Assembly: GCA_003254885.1 (NCBI GenBank)
Contig: QANT01007394.1
Coordinates: 1-60,184 of the forward strand
Length of the DNA: 60,184 nucleotides
From: Purshia tridentata
Lineage: Eukaryota; Streptophyta; Magnoliopsida; Rosales; Rosaceae
Direction of reading: 5' to 3'
Both the position numbers and the translations under genes were made by a program. A model generated the notes under the pieces. That model was not told where the DNA came from, made no database searches, and saw nothing but the letters and a program-made list of their open reading frames with translations. This document shows positions 35,382 to 45,548 of the stretch, one piece after another. Each line of letters starts with the position of its first letter. Position 1 is the first letter of the stretch.

Positions 35382-35942
35382 TGTTGTGATTTAACATCCC
35401 CCGTGACCTTGTCTTAGATGTATACTAGAGTTATCAAAATTAGCAAAACAAACACAGTAACCACAAGAAAAAAAAAAAAACAAGAATCTCGAGGTTCGGC
35501 AAACTTTGCCTACGTGCCCGTGTGATCTGTAGAGAATCACAGCTTCACTATATATAGAGAAAAGATTACAAGAACTTGTTGAAACCCTGACCCTAATTCC
35601 CAAGTGCAGCCATTCTCTCTTCTCTCTAGTCTCACACTTTTTGTCTAGGTATTTTGGCTCTTTTGGGGTTGTGTAGCAACCTATTTATAACTTATAGGCA
35701 GCAGCATACAATTAGGTTTCAGCTAGGGTTCCTAATCCTACTAGAATTAGGTAATTGGCCTAATTAACTAATTCTATTCCTTGTACAATTAGGAGACACT
35801 AAGAACTTCTTCCTTAACTAGGAAGACCTTGCGAAAATTCCTCTTAGCATTCCTAAAATCTGTACCCTACTAGGAATTACCTAAATTTCTACTTTCCTTT
35901 TTTGTATTCCTTCTAGAAATTCCAATGAGCCAAATCACAACA
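35382..35942 (-). repeat. 5' LTR of copia element 3
   Basis: It runs TGTTGTGATTTAACA ... CAAATCACAACA on the plus strand. The minus strand has TTATAAATAG at 35690-35681, the likely TATA box for the element's RNA. Confidence 0.9.
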
Positions 35943-36592
35943 CTGTGATATGCTAATTCTATTATACAACAAGTAAAAGTTTAAACCTCCTTTGGGAGAA
36001 CCATTTACTTAATCAAGAATGAATTACAATTTGATTTGGTTCTTTAGTCTAAAATATTTTAATAAAATTATTACTTTGGTAATACAGGTTATTAAATCAT
36101 CTGGACTTATTCTTTGATCAATTTTTGTCTTGAAGTGTAAATCCTAAGTTTCTTTAATTGGAGGTAATTATGCTAGATAAAAAAAAATTTAACAACGCCA
36201 AAGATATTCTAGAATTTAGCATGTGTATTTAACTTCACAGAATAATTAAAGGCAAAATGGATTTATGATTACTTATAATATAACAAATTTAATCCAGCAT
36301 AGGGAATACAAGCATCAGATCTTTATACAATAAAGAAACCCCAGAATCGAACTTACAATTTGCAAACTTGTATTCATCCCTGTTCAGCAGTATTATGAAA
36401 CAATAGCCATCTCATAGATCAAAGTAGTACATAAGCTTTCAAGTTGCATAATAAATAATTCTATTAATCGAAAACAATATGTAATCAAGATTTTCTATTG
36501 ATTCATAACCGGTACGCAGCATAAGATAGTCTCTCATATAATTGTATATTTGATTAACCAAGAACAAGTTGATCTCTAGATGTGTGTGAGTT
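35943..36592 (-). other. Leader of copia element 2
   Basis: This AT-rich stretch lies between the inserted copia element 3 and the primer site of element 2. No open frame of note is seen. Gag of element 2 starts right after an AG acceptor-like site at 27344, so the leader may have been spliced; I could not place the donor. Confidence 0.5.
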
Positions 36593-36604
36593 GCTCTGAT
36601 ACCA
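36593..36604 (-). other. Primer-binding site of copia element 2
   Basis: The minus strand reads TGGTATCAGAGC (initiator tRNA-Met), two bases from the LTR at 36607, as in element 3. Confidence 0.9.
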
Positions 36605-36606
36605 AT

Positions 36607-37183
36607 TGTTATACTTTATTCACAGCCATCAAGAAACACAACCATTATCAAGAACAGAATAATCATATGAGAACAAAAGAACATACATGAAGCCATTGGA
36701 ACAAGCCTTCTCCTGTCTACAGAGTTCCTTAGAGCAGCTCAATATGGGACTAAGTTCTTTATGCAAAAATGTATCTGTGAGAGCAGGCACTTGTTCCTAT
36801 TTAGAAGTGATCTTAGAATTGAAGTCCTCTCATAAAGAAAACACTCAATCGTAATTAATCATAGCTGTAACTAGGTATCTTATGCATATTCATATAGGAC
36901 TCTAACATCCTACCTTTCACGCCCTTAGTGCTTGTTATTATCTGAATCATTAATTAACAAGAATGTATGGAATAATCCTATATAGCCTTTAACTTGGTCT
37001 ACAAGATCAGTTTCCTTGTTGTAACTGGATTCTTTAAGCAATAGTACATTAAGAAAACTTACAACTGATGGTTTGAATAAGTCACAGAGTGATGGCCCTT
37101 TAAAATAGCAACTAATCTATTAGAGGTTATTAGATAATTGGTACAATACAATAGATATTTGAAGGAGTTAGAGTACTATAACA
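36607..37183 (-). repeat. 5' LTR of copia element 2
   Basis: It starts TGTTATACTTT next to the primer site and ends AGTACTATAACA; the termini TGTTATA/TATAACA are inverted repeats. The partner LTR was lost with the 3' half of the element. GAGTG follows and would be the target duplication, but no partner remains to check it. Confidence 0.8.
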
Positions 37184-39950
37184 GAGTGATAATGCTTTTA
37201 ATTTAATAAGCAATCAAACAATAAATTTGAATAAACCGTAATAATATTCCACATTAATCACTGCAAGTTTGTTTCTTTTTTGGCTTCATATATCTGCTTG
37301 AACAGAACGAGTACTAGTACTGATCGAGAGTATATTCAAGCAATTTGAAAAAGAAAAAAAGAAAAGGAAAAGAGTGGGACAAAGCTCGGGCAGATAAGGG
37401 AACATGTTCAACTTTTATTTCTTAGGCCCCAAACTAAATTTGGTGACCTTGGAGACCTCATCTACTTCATCTAAACCAACTCAAACAATGCATATTCACT
37501 AATTAGCAAAAGAGCACACAAATATATCCAGCCAGCAATTATGAGTAATTGAGAAATTAGAAACTATAAAGCTATATAGCAAACATCCTGATGTACAACA
37601 TTTTCTTTTTTTGTTCATTTTTTCAATTTTTCTTGACATCCAAACATACCATAGAGATAAAAAGAGTTTTTGGCAAGAAATCTGAGGCATGTGAAACTTG
37701 ATAGGATCGAGAGATAGAAGCGATATCATAGGCTGTCAAATAGACAGCTTGAATTTGCAAATCGGTCCATAATTAGAGCCCTAGCTTTCCCTCTTTGGCC
37801 GCCTCAATGCCCGGTTTTAGAATAAGGAGCTTCTCGAGCCTCAGCCTGATGTAGTTGAAGGAGAAGGAGCCAAATTGGTTGAAGAAATGGTTAGTGAAGG
37901 TCTTAGCTATGAGGAGCGAGACAATCGAGTGCGAAACGAGTGAGATATCTGATTTGATTAGTGCATTAGAAAGAGAGAGACAATTGAGTGAGAGACAGAG
38001 AGTAAGGGATAAATTGGCTGAAATGTGGGCAACCTGGTCATTTTTCCATCCAGATTTTACATGACATAAGAAGTTGGACTAGGCCATTGACCATTATGGG
38101 AAGAAATCACAAAATCCAGTGACTAATATGGGATAGAGAAATTGATATTAACCATTATGTAATTTAGATATGTTTTGTTGATTTATATGCAATTTTCTAA
38201 ACTAAAATACCTTTAGATTATATGTTGCATCTTCAATTCTTTAATTATATCTATATCTTTTAAAAATGTTAATTAAATGCTATGAGAAGCTTTCCTCTCA
38301 ATTCATCATCTACTTCACTGTCTCATTTTGTACTTTTCCTTTTCATTGTTTTGCTGCCTCTAATTAATCTAAGCATGAAGGGCTATTTAAAATTCTGACA
38401 ATGACAGAAGATCATTAAACTAAGTATTTGTCATTCAACAAGCATATATAACCTAATAAAACAACGATAAAGTATAAACATCAATAATTAATATCAAGAA
38501 TTGAAATCAAACTCCCATGGTTGCATTTGAGTCTAAGTCCATAGCATTTACTCTCTTCAATTTACAATCGAGAATCCAAACAATTTAAATATTAGAAAAA
38601 TCCCAGAAATTCATATTCCTCAAAATTCATTTGCATTTATTCATAACTTAGATAGTGTTGATACAGATTTTGGTACTCTGAGTTACCAACCTAGATATGG
38701 TGATGTGGAGATTTCAACTATTGTTGACTGGGTAACGACTTAGATGTTGTTCTTAAAGGTTGGTGGCTATGGCAATAATTGCTTTTTGTGGAGGGTGATC
38801 ACCTGCACCAAAAAAGGTGAATAGATATAGCACTAGTAATGCCAGCCAAACAACCTTCGACGATTGAGTCAGATGAGGATGAATAGAAGTGATTGATATG
38901 CAAGAATCAATGAGAAGGGAAAAAAAAAAAAAAAAAAGCTTAACAATACTATGGTTCTTCTTTGCATGCTCTAGGGCTTTTCTTAGTAACAAAGTTCCGC
39001 CCCTTGCATGCAGAAAGGGGTTTAGCTTTAATAGGCAAAATGAAGACATACCTGCATGTGGATGTAGGGTTAAGATGGTGCCATGTATCCCTACATGATT
39101 TACAGATCAAGATAACCAAATAAAGTTAACAGTCACTTGTATTAAATATCGGTATAACTTTGGGCAACTGTCATGGGATTTTGTCTAACCCAATCCATGT
39201 ACCAATTAAGATGACCAAGGAATATTAACGGTCCTCACTTAAAGATCTGTGAACAGGCTTGGCTGAGAGCATAATCTGAAGACTAGTAAGATCCGATTCG
39301 ATCCTAACCAAGAAGAGGTAAATAACCAAATGTGGATATGTTGATTCACATTATTCGGATAGGATGTGAGGGCTTGTGTGTTCCGATCCGATTTGATCAT
39401 ATGCAGTTACGTGGTTGGCCCAAACATATATGAGTTTTTGAGTTCGGATCGACATGTTAACAAATCCTACCCGAGCTGGTTAGAATGACATCGTAAAAAA
39501 TATTACACGACCTCCACTATGTATTTTGACCAGAAAAGCAGATCAGATCGATACTCTTGCAGGCCTCATACTGAAATGGTGATCAATGGTGGTGATGACA
39601 GCATGGCTTAATCTAAAGGAGAAAAGTTTGCATGGTCGGTCAATAAGCTAAGTTTTATTGAAGTGATCCAAGTGGCACTTTCTTATTGGTGTGGAAAGAA
39701 TGTTAATTTTGCCTACTGACATAAGTTCCCCAACTTCTGATTCGATCGATCAAAGTAGGTTGGGAGTTGTAGATAACATCAGATTCGAACTCTGAAATAG
39801 TTGTGGATAAACTTGAACTTTTTGTAGTTGGGAGCAATGAGTATTTTATCCATGTGGCGGCTATTGATTGACTTAAGAACATTGGGAAGTCGCGAGGTGT
39901 CAGGGCCATCACATCCTTAAGCGCCCTATCAGATGCACACATAAGTGTGT
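37184..39950. other. Unassigned AT-rich sequence
   Basis: No transposon domain, RNA gene or convincing host gene is seen. On the minus strand, 38060 down to about 37720 is open without an ATG (SNALIKSDISLV...LILKPGIEAAKEGKARA). It follows a CT-rich tract and precedes a GGTATGTTTGG donor-like site, so it may be an old 5' UTR or exon piece. A poly-A run lies at 38920-38937. It could be host intergenic DNA or very old transposon. Confidence 0.4.
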
Positions 39951-40020
39951 ATGCCACATGGTTGAATCTCACGATTTGCAAATTTAAAATTGTGCAGTGG
40001 AGATTGGGTCTTCTTATGAG

Positions 40021-40204
40021 TATAAAACCCATAGTGCACTCTCTCTCTTCCTCACCCTTGCTTTCTCTTCTTCACTTATCCTCTGCATCCAGCGACTGCT
40101 ACTCCTCCTTTTCACCTTTCAGGATCAATCCGAGTGTTCTTGCCAACCACTGCGGGTCACAAGTTTGGAATGGTGACATGTGAACATTGTGGGAAGTGGT
40201 AAGT
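40021..40204 (+). promoter_or_regulatory. Promoter-like segment with orphan first exon
   Basis: TATAAAA (40021-40027) is followed about 20 nt downstream by a CT-rich stretch (CTCTCTCTTCCTC). Then comes a 110-nt leader, an ATG at 40170 encoding MVTCEHCGKW, and a consensus donor G|GTAAGT at 40198/40199. No second exon follows; a long poly-T begins near 40250. It could be a truncated host gene start or part of an unrecognised LTR. Confidence 0.4.
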
Positions 40205-40242
40205 CACTCTTCCACTTTTCAAAACTTATGTTTTCATCTTTT

Positions 40243-40248
<6 letters not shown>

Positions 40249-40304
<56 letters not shown>
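40249..40304. repeat. Poly-T homopolymer ending in an ambiguous base
   Basis: A run of more than 50 T ends in N at 40305. The true length is uncertain. It could be the tail of a reversed retroposon, but no such body is recognised. Confidence 0.7.
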
Positions 40305-40312
40305 NCTAAGTT

Positions 40313-40804
40313 TATTTTGAAAAGTTTTTAAAGAATTTTGGGATTTTATTTGAGAAGTTGTTGAACGAAAAAAAAAAAAAAGAGTTCGAAATATTTAAAA
40401 GAAGGATAAGGCTATCTCACTTGTTTATCTCTTGTAGATATTAGAGGCCTGAAAAAAAAAAAAGGGAGATAAATAAAAGAATAAATAAACTCAAGGATGA
40501 TTAGTCCTTTCAAATTAAAAAAAAAAAAGGATATTGATCCTTTCAAATTCAAAAAAAAAAAAGGATTATCATGATCAGCATTGCAAAATTTAAATGTTGT
40601 ACTTATAGGTTAAGTCTTGGAGGTCGCCTATAAAAATAGGTGAAAGCTATGAAACAAAAGAAAATGGAGAAAAAAAGCATCGAAGTGCTAAGAAATAGAG
40701 AGTCCGGTAGAAGAGAACTTTTACAGGAGGGGCTACCACGAGATCGTTGATACTCAATTGCAAGGTAATGGCCCGTGACAGCATCAAAATTTCTCTTAAA
40801 TTTT
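40313..40804. other. Poly-A interrupted unassigned sequence
   Basis: It has several A-tracts and a direct duplication of about 38 bp, TCCTTTCAAATT(C)A-tract-GGAT, at 40505-40570. A CCTATAAAAATAGG box at 40629-40642 is TATA-like on either strand. No gene is seen. Confidence 0.45.
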
Positions 40805-40920
40805 GGGAGTTCTGATATGAACTCCTCGTCAAAAATATGTTCTCCAAATATGGGGAGTTCTGATCTAAACTCCCCCATACAAAATGCCTCCTAAAGGTGG
40901 GGGTTCTGATTTGAACCCCC
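40805..40920. repeat. Three related hairpins with matching arms
   Basis: Inverted repeats at 40805-40825, 40852-40876 and 40899-40920 share the core TTCTGAT, then A/C/T, then a T-rich step into AAC. Their arms are GGAGTT/AACTCC, GGGGAGTT/AACTCCCC (one A-C or loop shift) and GGGGGTTC/GAACCCCC. The spacing is about 47 bp. Confidence 0.7.
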
Positions 40921-41034
40921 TACAAATCAACCATACTCTCGATAGCAACCAAAAAAAGAGCCAAAAAGTGAGAACCAAAATACACTAGCAAACAAAAAAA
41001 TAAGGGAAGTATTCGGACCTAGAGAATAAAGAGG
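40921..41034. other. Short unassigned spacer
   Basis: AT-rich sequence with an AATAAA at 41023-41028. No gene is seen. Confidence 0.4.
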
Positions 41035-41038
41035 AGTA

Positions 41039-41644
41039 TGTCATGCACCTAGACTTACCCTTGCTAGATAACCGTGATGGCACTTAGACGACTTCCTTTT
41101 TGCCACCTAAGTCAGCCTCCAATGTGCTTGAGAGATTCCTTGAACCCCAAAGACACAACGCCTTGAGAGAGAAAGACAAGAAGAGAACACTTGGAGAAAG
41201 CTAAGTAGAGAACTTGTATTGATAGCTTGAATTGCTTAGACTTGCTTAGATTAGCTTGGATGGTTACAAAGGAGGTGCCTCCTCCTATTTATAGGCTTTG
41301 AGGAGGTTAATCCAATGGTTAGAAACCATACAAGTGTCACCCATCTAAGGGTGGTTCTAGAATCTTCCATATTCTACAATTTTTTTTTATCTACTTACAA
41401 GCTTCTAGAATACTTCTAGAGTATTCCATGTTCTAAGAGGTTCTACACCTTTCTTAGATATTTATTTACACTTCTCTAGAATGGTTCTAGAGACTTCAAT
41501 ATGCTAGAACTTTGAAGAGTTCTCTAGAAATTGGCCTTACCCTTAATTCTTGAACTTTGTGGGACTTTCTAGAACTTGGGCTTGGCCTATGTAGAAAAAC
41601 CTCATTTTTCATGGCTTTTGCACCAAAATTGCTGGGTTGTGACA
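41039..41644 (-). mobile_element. Solo LTR, gypsy-like
   Basis: On the plus strand it starts TGTCATGCACC and ends GGGTTGTGACA; on the minus strand it begins TGTCACAACCCAGC, a common start of plant gypsy LTRs. AGTA flanks both sides (41035-41038 and 41645-41648), a 4-bp match. The minus strand has TATAAATA near 41300, the likely promoter of the lost element. It is unrelated to types A and B. Confidence 0.75.
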
Positions 41645-41648
41645 AGTA

Positions 41649-42684
41649 GCTCTCTTTCTTTCTCTGCCTCTGCCAAAGTAAAAGAATTACTTTTTTTCGT
41701 GCTTGCCGAGACCTGCAAGGAAAAAAAATGAAGTTAGAATCTCAGTGGGGGCATAAGAAAGAAATTGATTATAGAGCAATGAAGCAGCAGCATGCAAATC
41801 CTCCTCACTCTTCAATTTCACGTGTTGGAGAGTGCTTACAAACTAGCAATAAAAGGATGTCTTAGCCTAGTATCCTATTCTTTGCAAAAAAAAAGAAAAA
41901 AAAGGCATGATTGTCACTTCAAAACATGTAGGTTCCACTTTACCAATTGAAAAGAAGAGAAAAAGTGACGTAAAGTGTGATGGGCGTAGAAGCAAAACAA
42001 AAGGAAGGATGACATTTTAAAAATATAAAGTAAAAGAAAGGATGATGATTGAATACTTTGCCCTTGACCATCATGTGATGGTATCACCTTGCAAGGTTTG
42101 TTGTTTAGATAACATAAAAAGGTTGTCTACATACTCTTTTCTAAAGGACAAGATGAGGAATAGACATAGACCAAAAGAAAAATCAAGTCACAAACTTGCA
42201 AGTGGAGCAGTCCCAAGTCATGTAGCAATGGGTTGCAGCAATTTTGTTTCTCTTTAAGATCTTCTGTCAGTTTGTAGTTATGGTGCCAAAAAAGACTGAA
42301 GCCGTGAAAGTATCTCGTGGCTCCTGTTCAAATTAAGAAAGAACTTTCTTTGGGGTTAAAACTGCTTTTCCTAATCTAAGTAAAGCAAGGATTAATGGAT
42401 AGTTATGGAGTTTGATTTGAAGTTTGCTACTATGTACATTCAAATCAATCCATAAAAGATCAGAGGTTAGAGTCCGAATGCAACAAAAAAGAGGTGGACT
42501 GCTTCACACAGGCCCTGTCTCGCAGCCAACCCAAAAGCTCCTTACTTTGGGGCTTAATTATCAGTCAAATTAGGCCTAAAAGCTTGCTAAAACCTGACTA
42601 GGCCTCCTTTTTTTTAAAAAAAAAAAAAAAAGAATAGTAAACTTCTCATTCAGTGAGCCTTGATCAAATTTAATTGGGCTCATC
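41649..42684. other. Unassigned AT-rich sequence
   Basis: No recognised gene. Short A-tracts occur at 41887-41904 and 42615-42631. A 71-codon open frame at 42042-42257 matches nothing I know. Confidence 0.4.
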
Positions 42685-42983
42685 TCCATGTAACGGCCCG
42701 TACTTTCCTAAGTAATTTTTAAATGGAGCTCACAGTTGACTTTTTCTTTGAGTGGGATTTTAGTTTGACCTTGGGTTCGTTAGGAAGGTCTCGAGCTTGC
42801 GAGTTCATTGACATGCAGCATGTCCCATTTGGAAATTTTGAACGTGACAAGAGAGTAAAAATTGACTTTTTAAATTACTTGGTTTTCAGAGTAGACTTTG
42901 ACGTCGTTTGGAGCTACATTTTGAGAAATACGGACGTTTAAAGTGAGGGGAACACTTGTAATTTTTGCGAAGTGGCTTTTAAA

Positions 42984-43001
42984 TTCCAGAATTTTCTGGA
43001 A
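42984..43001 (+). promoter_or_regulatory. Perfect heat-shock element
   Basis: TTCCAGAATTTTCTGGAA has four units with exact 2-bp spacing, followed by CT repeats. Confidence 0.7.
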
Positions 43002-44655
43002 GCCTCTCTCTCTCTCTTATTTCTCTTTCTCGCGCAAACCCCCCCGGTGACTCTTTCTTCCTCCTCCCCTGTGCGCGTGACACCAGCCCAACCTCCCCCT
43101 CTTTTCAGCCAATTCTCCGGCTACCACTGTGCCAACCCAGCCCCGGCAACTCACCCCTAGCCTTCTCTCGTCTCTCCCAAGTTCTCTCCCTCCTCTTTGT
43201 GTGCAAGTGTTGCTACTGCCATTGAGCTCAACCTAACTCCGGCGACACCAAACGACAGGATCAGCCAAGAACCACTCCCCAGCCGCCGACTGTCCTTCCC
43301 CGAGCTCCCCCATGCCGGCCAACCACTTTCCAGCGAGAAACCATGCCAAAAAAACCCAGCTGCCGCCCCTTTGTTCGCCGATTTCTGGCTAGCTACGGCC
43401 TCCGTTTGCTTTGATTTAGGTGGGTTTTTCTCCTCTTCTTGTGGGCTTTCTTTCCCCTTTAGTTTGGGTCTTCAATTTTGAGTATTTTGGAAGATTGAAA
43501 TTGGGGGGATTTTGAGATCATTCGGATTTGGCCTTTTTTGAGTGGAATGGTTGGTTATTTTGTGTAATTGTGGGGTTAAGGATGAATTTGGGGTAAATTG
43601 GGACTTAATTGATTGATGAATTTTGAGAATTTTGGAACTTGGATTTTTAGGAGATTATGTCAATTCGGATTTTTGTCAAATTGAGGAGAATTAAAGGTTT
43701 TATTGTGCAATTGAGGGTTTTGGTATGGAATTGGAGTGAATTGGAACTTCGATTGATGAATTATTGTGGGTAATTAGAAACTTGGAAATTTGGGGCTTGG
43801 AAACCATGTTGAACCCCTTGGAACCTTTGATTTTGGGTGATAAATTGAGGTAGTTTTAATTAATTTCCCAACTTAGAAACTTTCAATTGTGGTTTAGAAT
43901 GGTTAATTTGAAGAATTTGGAGAATGGTGATTTTTTAGGTGATTTTAGACTCTAGTTAAGCGGGTTTCTAACCTTGGTTTGAGTGGAAGTGTTTTGGGTC
44001 GACAAAATCTCAATTTATTTGTTATTTGAGAACTTTTGGATGCCCAAAACGACCCTTGGACGAACCCCAGCTGTGGTAGGTGGTAAATAGGAATTTATTG
44101 GAGCTTTTGGCGGACTAAAAAGTGGTTGTCGTTGGAATTTGAGCCGGGAGTGATTACTAATCTTTTGACCGTAAAGAGTTAGAGAATCGGGGTATTTACT
44201 TACGTGCGTTTCAGTTACCTTTAAGCCGAGTCTAATCCCGCGTCTTGTTATCCTTTATAGGCGAGATCCCAAAAGCTCGAGACGATCCAATGGAGGATCA
44301 AAGCTAAGTTACCTCACGGTGAGTGGACTTTGATTTTATTGAAGTTTATTGAATTTTAAATGTGATTTCTATTTTGAGCTAGTTATGAATTTTTGATTAT
44401 TGAAATTTATTTTGGGAATTTATTTATTCTTGAATAAGTTTGAAGGATTGATTTTACTTATCAGTTTATGGTAACTATCGGTTCTTTGAGAAATGATTTG
44501 ATTTATAAGTTTTGAGTTTTGGTTATTAATTTTCTCGTCTAATCTAAAAAGGTTTTGAATTTGATTTATATGGTTTGGAGTGAAATTTTACGGGTTGGTA
44601 TTATTTTCAACCACCCTGTTGGTATTCAGTTCAGCATATTAGTTCAGATAGGTCT

Positions 44656-44862
44656 TTGAGACCCATCACGGCATACACTTGGGCTTTGGGCTGTGTGCCG
44701 GGATGCGTTGCCCTTTGGGGATGACCCTGCGTGCACGTATGGCAGATTCATTGGCCCTGCATGTGTATGATAGACTATGGCTCTGCACATGTACGGCATG
44801 ATTATTGGCCCTGCATGCGTACGTCAGGTTGTCGGCCCTGCGCATGTACGGCAGGTTCGCTG
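44656..44862 (+). repeat. Header and 27-bp hairpin array
   Basis: The header resembles 11971, with five units following. It lies within the predicted second intron that starts at 44319. Confidence 0.85.
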
Positions 44863-45548
44863 GATATTGGATTGGGTGAGAGTTTTCTTTTTCATATCAG
44901 TTTACAAGAAAATTCTTGATTGATATAGATTTCAGTGCTTATTTGTTATAATGGGAGCTTGACCAGATTTATCGATTTATCAGAGATTTTGGAATGGATT
45001 TCAAATGCCGTTGTTTATATAGAGTTTCAGTGGATTTTATGAAAATGATTTAAAACTGGGGGTTTTCAAAGAGTGTTTATGAGGTCTTAGTGGAAACTTG
45101 AATTGAAAAGATTTTCAACGCTTATTTTTTTATGTCCACTCACTAAGTTTATCTCACGTTTGTTTTCTTCGTATTGTTAAACTTTTCCCCAAGTATAGGA
45201 GGTCGCTGAGGTCGGACCATAGCACGTCAAGGCAAAAGCTCTTTACTTTAAGTTTATTTCCCCAAGTTAGTTTTTATTTGTTGTTGTAAATTCAAATTAG
45301 ACATGCTCTGAGAAACCTGTATTGGATTTGAGTTGTGTTGTTTTGAGATTTTGAATTCAGTCGGAGACCCCTTGGTTGTGGTAAAGGTGCTGCTGTAAAT
45401 AGAAGTGTTCTTTACAGGTAACTAAATGGGTTGGTCCAATTTCAAGGGAGATTTTGAAGAATTTTCGGTAGGATTTTCCTTGATGTTGGATTTCCGCGGA
45501 ATCACTCCGAGTTGCATAGTAGGATTAGGGGTCAGTCCTGTCACTCCA

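Larger units (their letters stand above)
27572..35942 (-). mobile_element. Full-length copia retrotransposon (element 3)
   Basis: It has two LTRs (27572-28127 and 35382-35942), a primer-binding site, a polypurine tract and a gag-pol order of gag, protease, integrase, RT, RNase H on the minus strand. The flanks are CTATG (27567-27571) and CTGTG (35943-35947), a 5-bp duplication with one change. It sits in the leader of element 2, in the same orientation. Without the type-B LTR at 29894-32881 it is about 5.4 kb, normal for copia. The LTRs look more than 90% alike by eye (not computed), but gag-pol has many stops and changed catalytic residues, so it is inactive. Confidence 0.92.
42689..45543 (+). 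mobile_element. Type-A1 solitary LTR
   Basis: It starts TGTAACGGCCCGTAC and ends CAGTCCTGTCA, with CTCCA at 42684-42688 and 45544-45548. This copy best shows the whole layout: TTGAC cores from 42733, a perfect heat-shock element (42984-43001), a CT-rich tract, and exon 1 to TTTAG|GTGGGT at 43419/43420. An AT-rich first intron leads to TTTATAG|GC at 44260/44261, then a 58-nt exon 2 to CACG|GTGAGT at 44318/44319. Header and hairpin array lie at 44656-44862, and an acceptor near 45193. The frames at 42972-43481 lie in exon 1 and its intron start and look non-coding. Confidence 0.92.

Noticed and set aside
37855..38064. 69-codon frame starting MKEKEPNWLKKW
   Set aside because: No recognised domain, flanked by stops; the opposite strand looks more like a CT-rich leader.
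38753..39049. 98-codon minus-strand frame with a hydrophobic stretch
   Set aside because: The hydrophobic run is made by a poly-A tract read as Phe codons; no homology seen.
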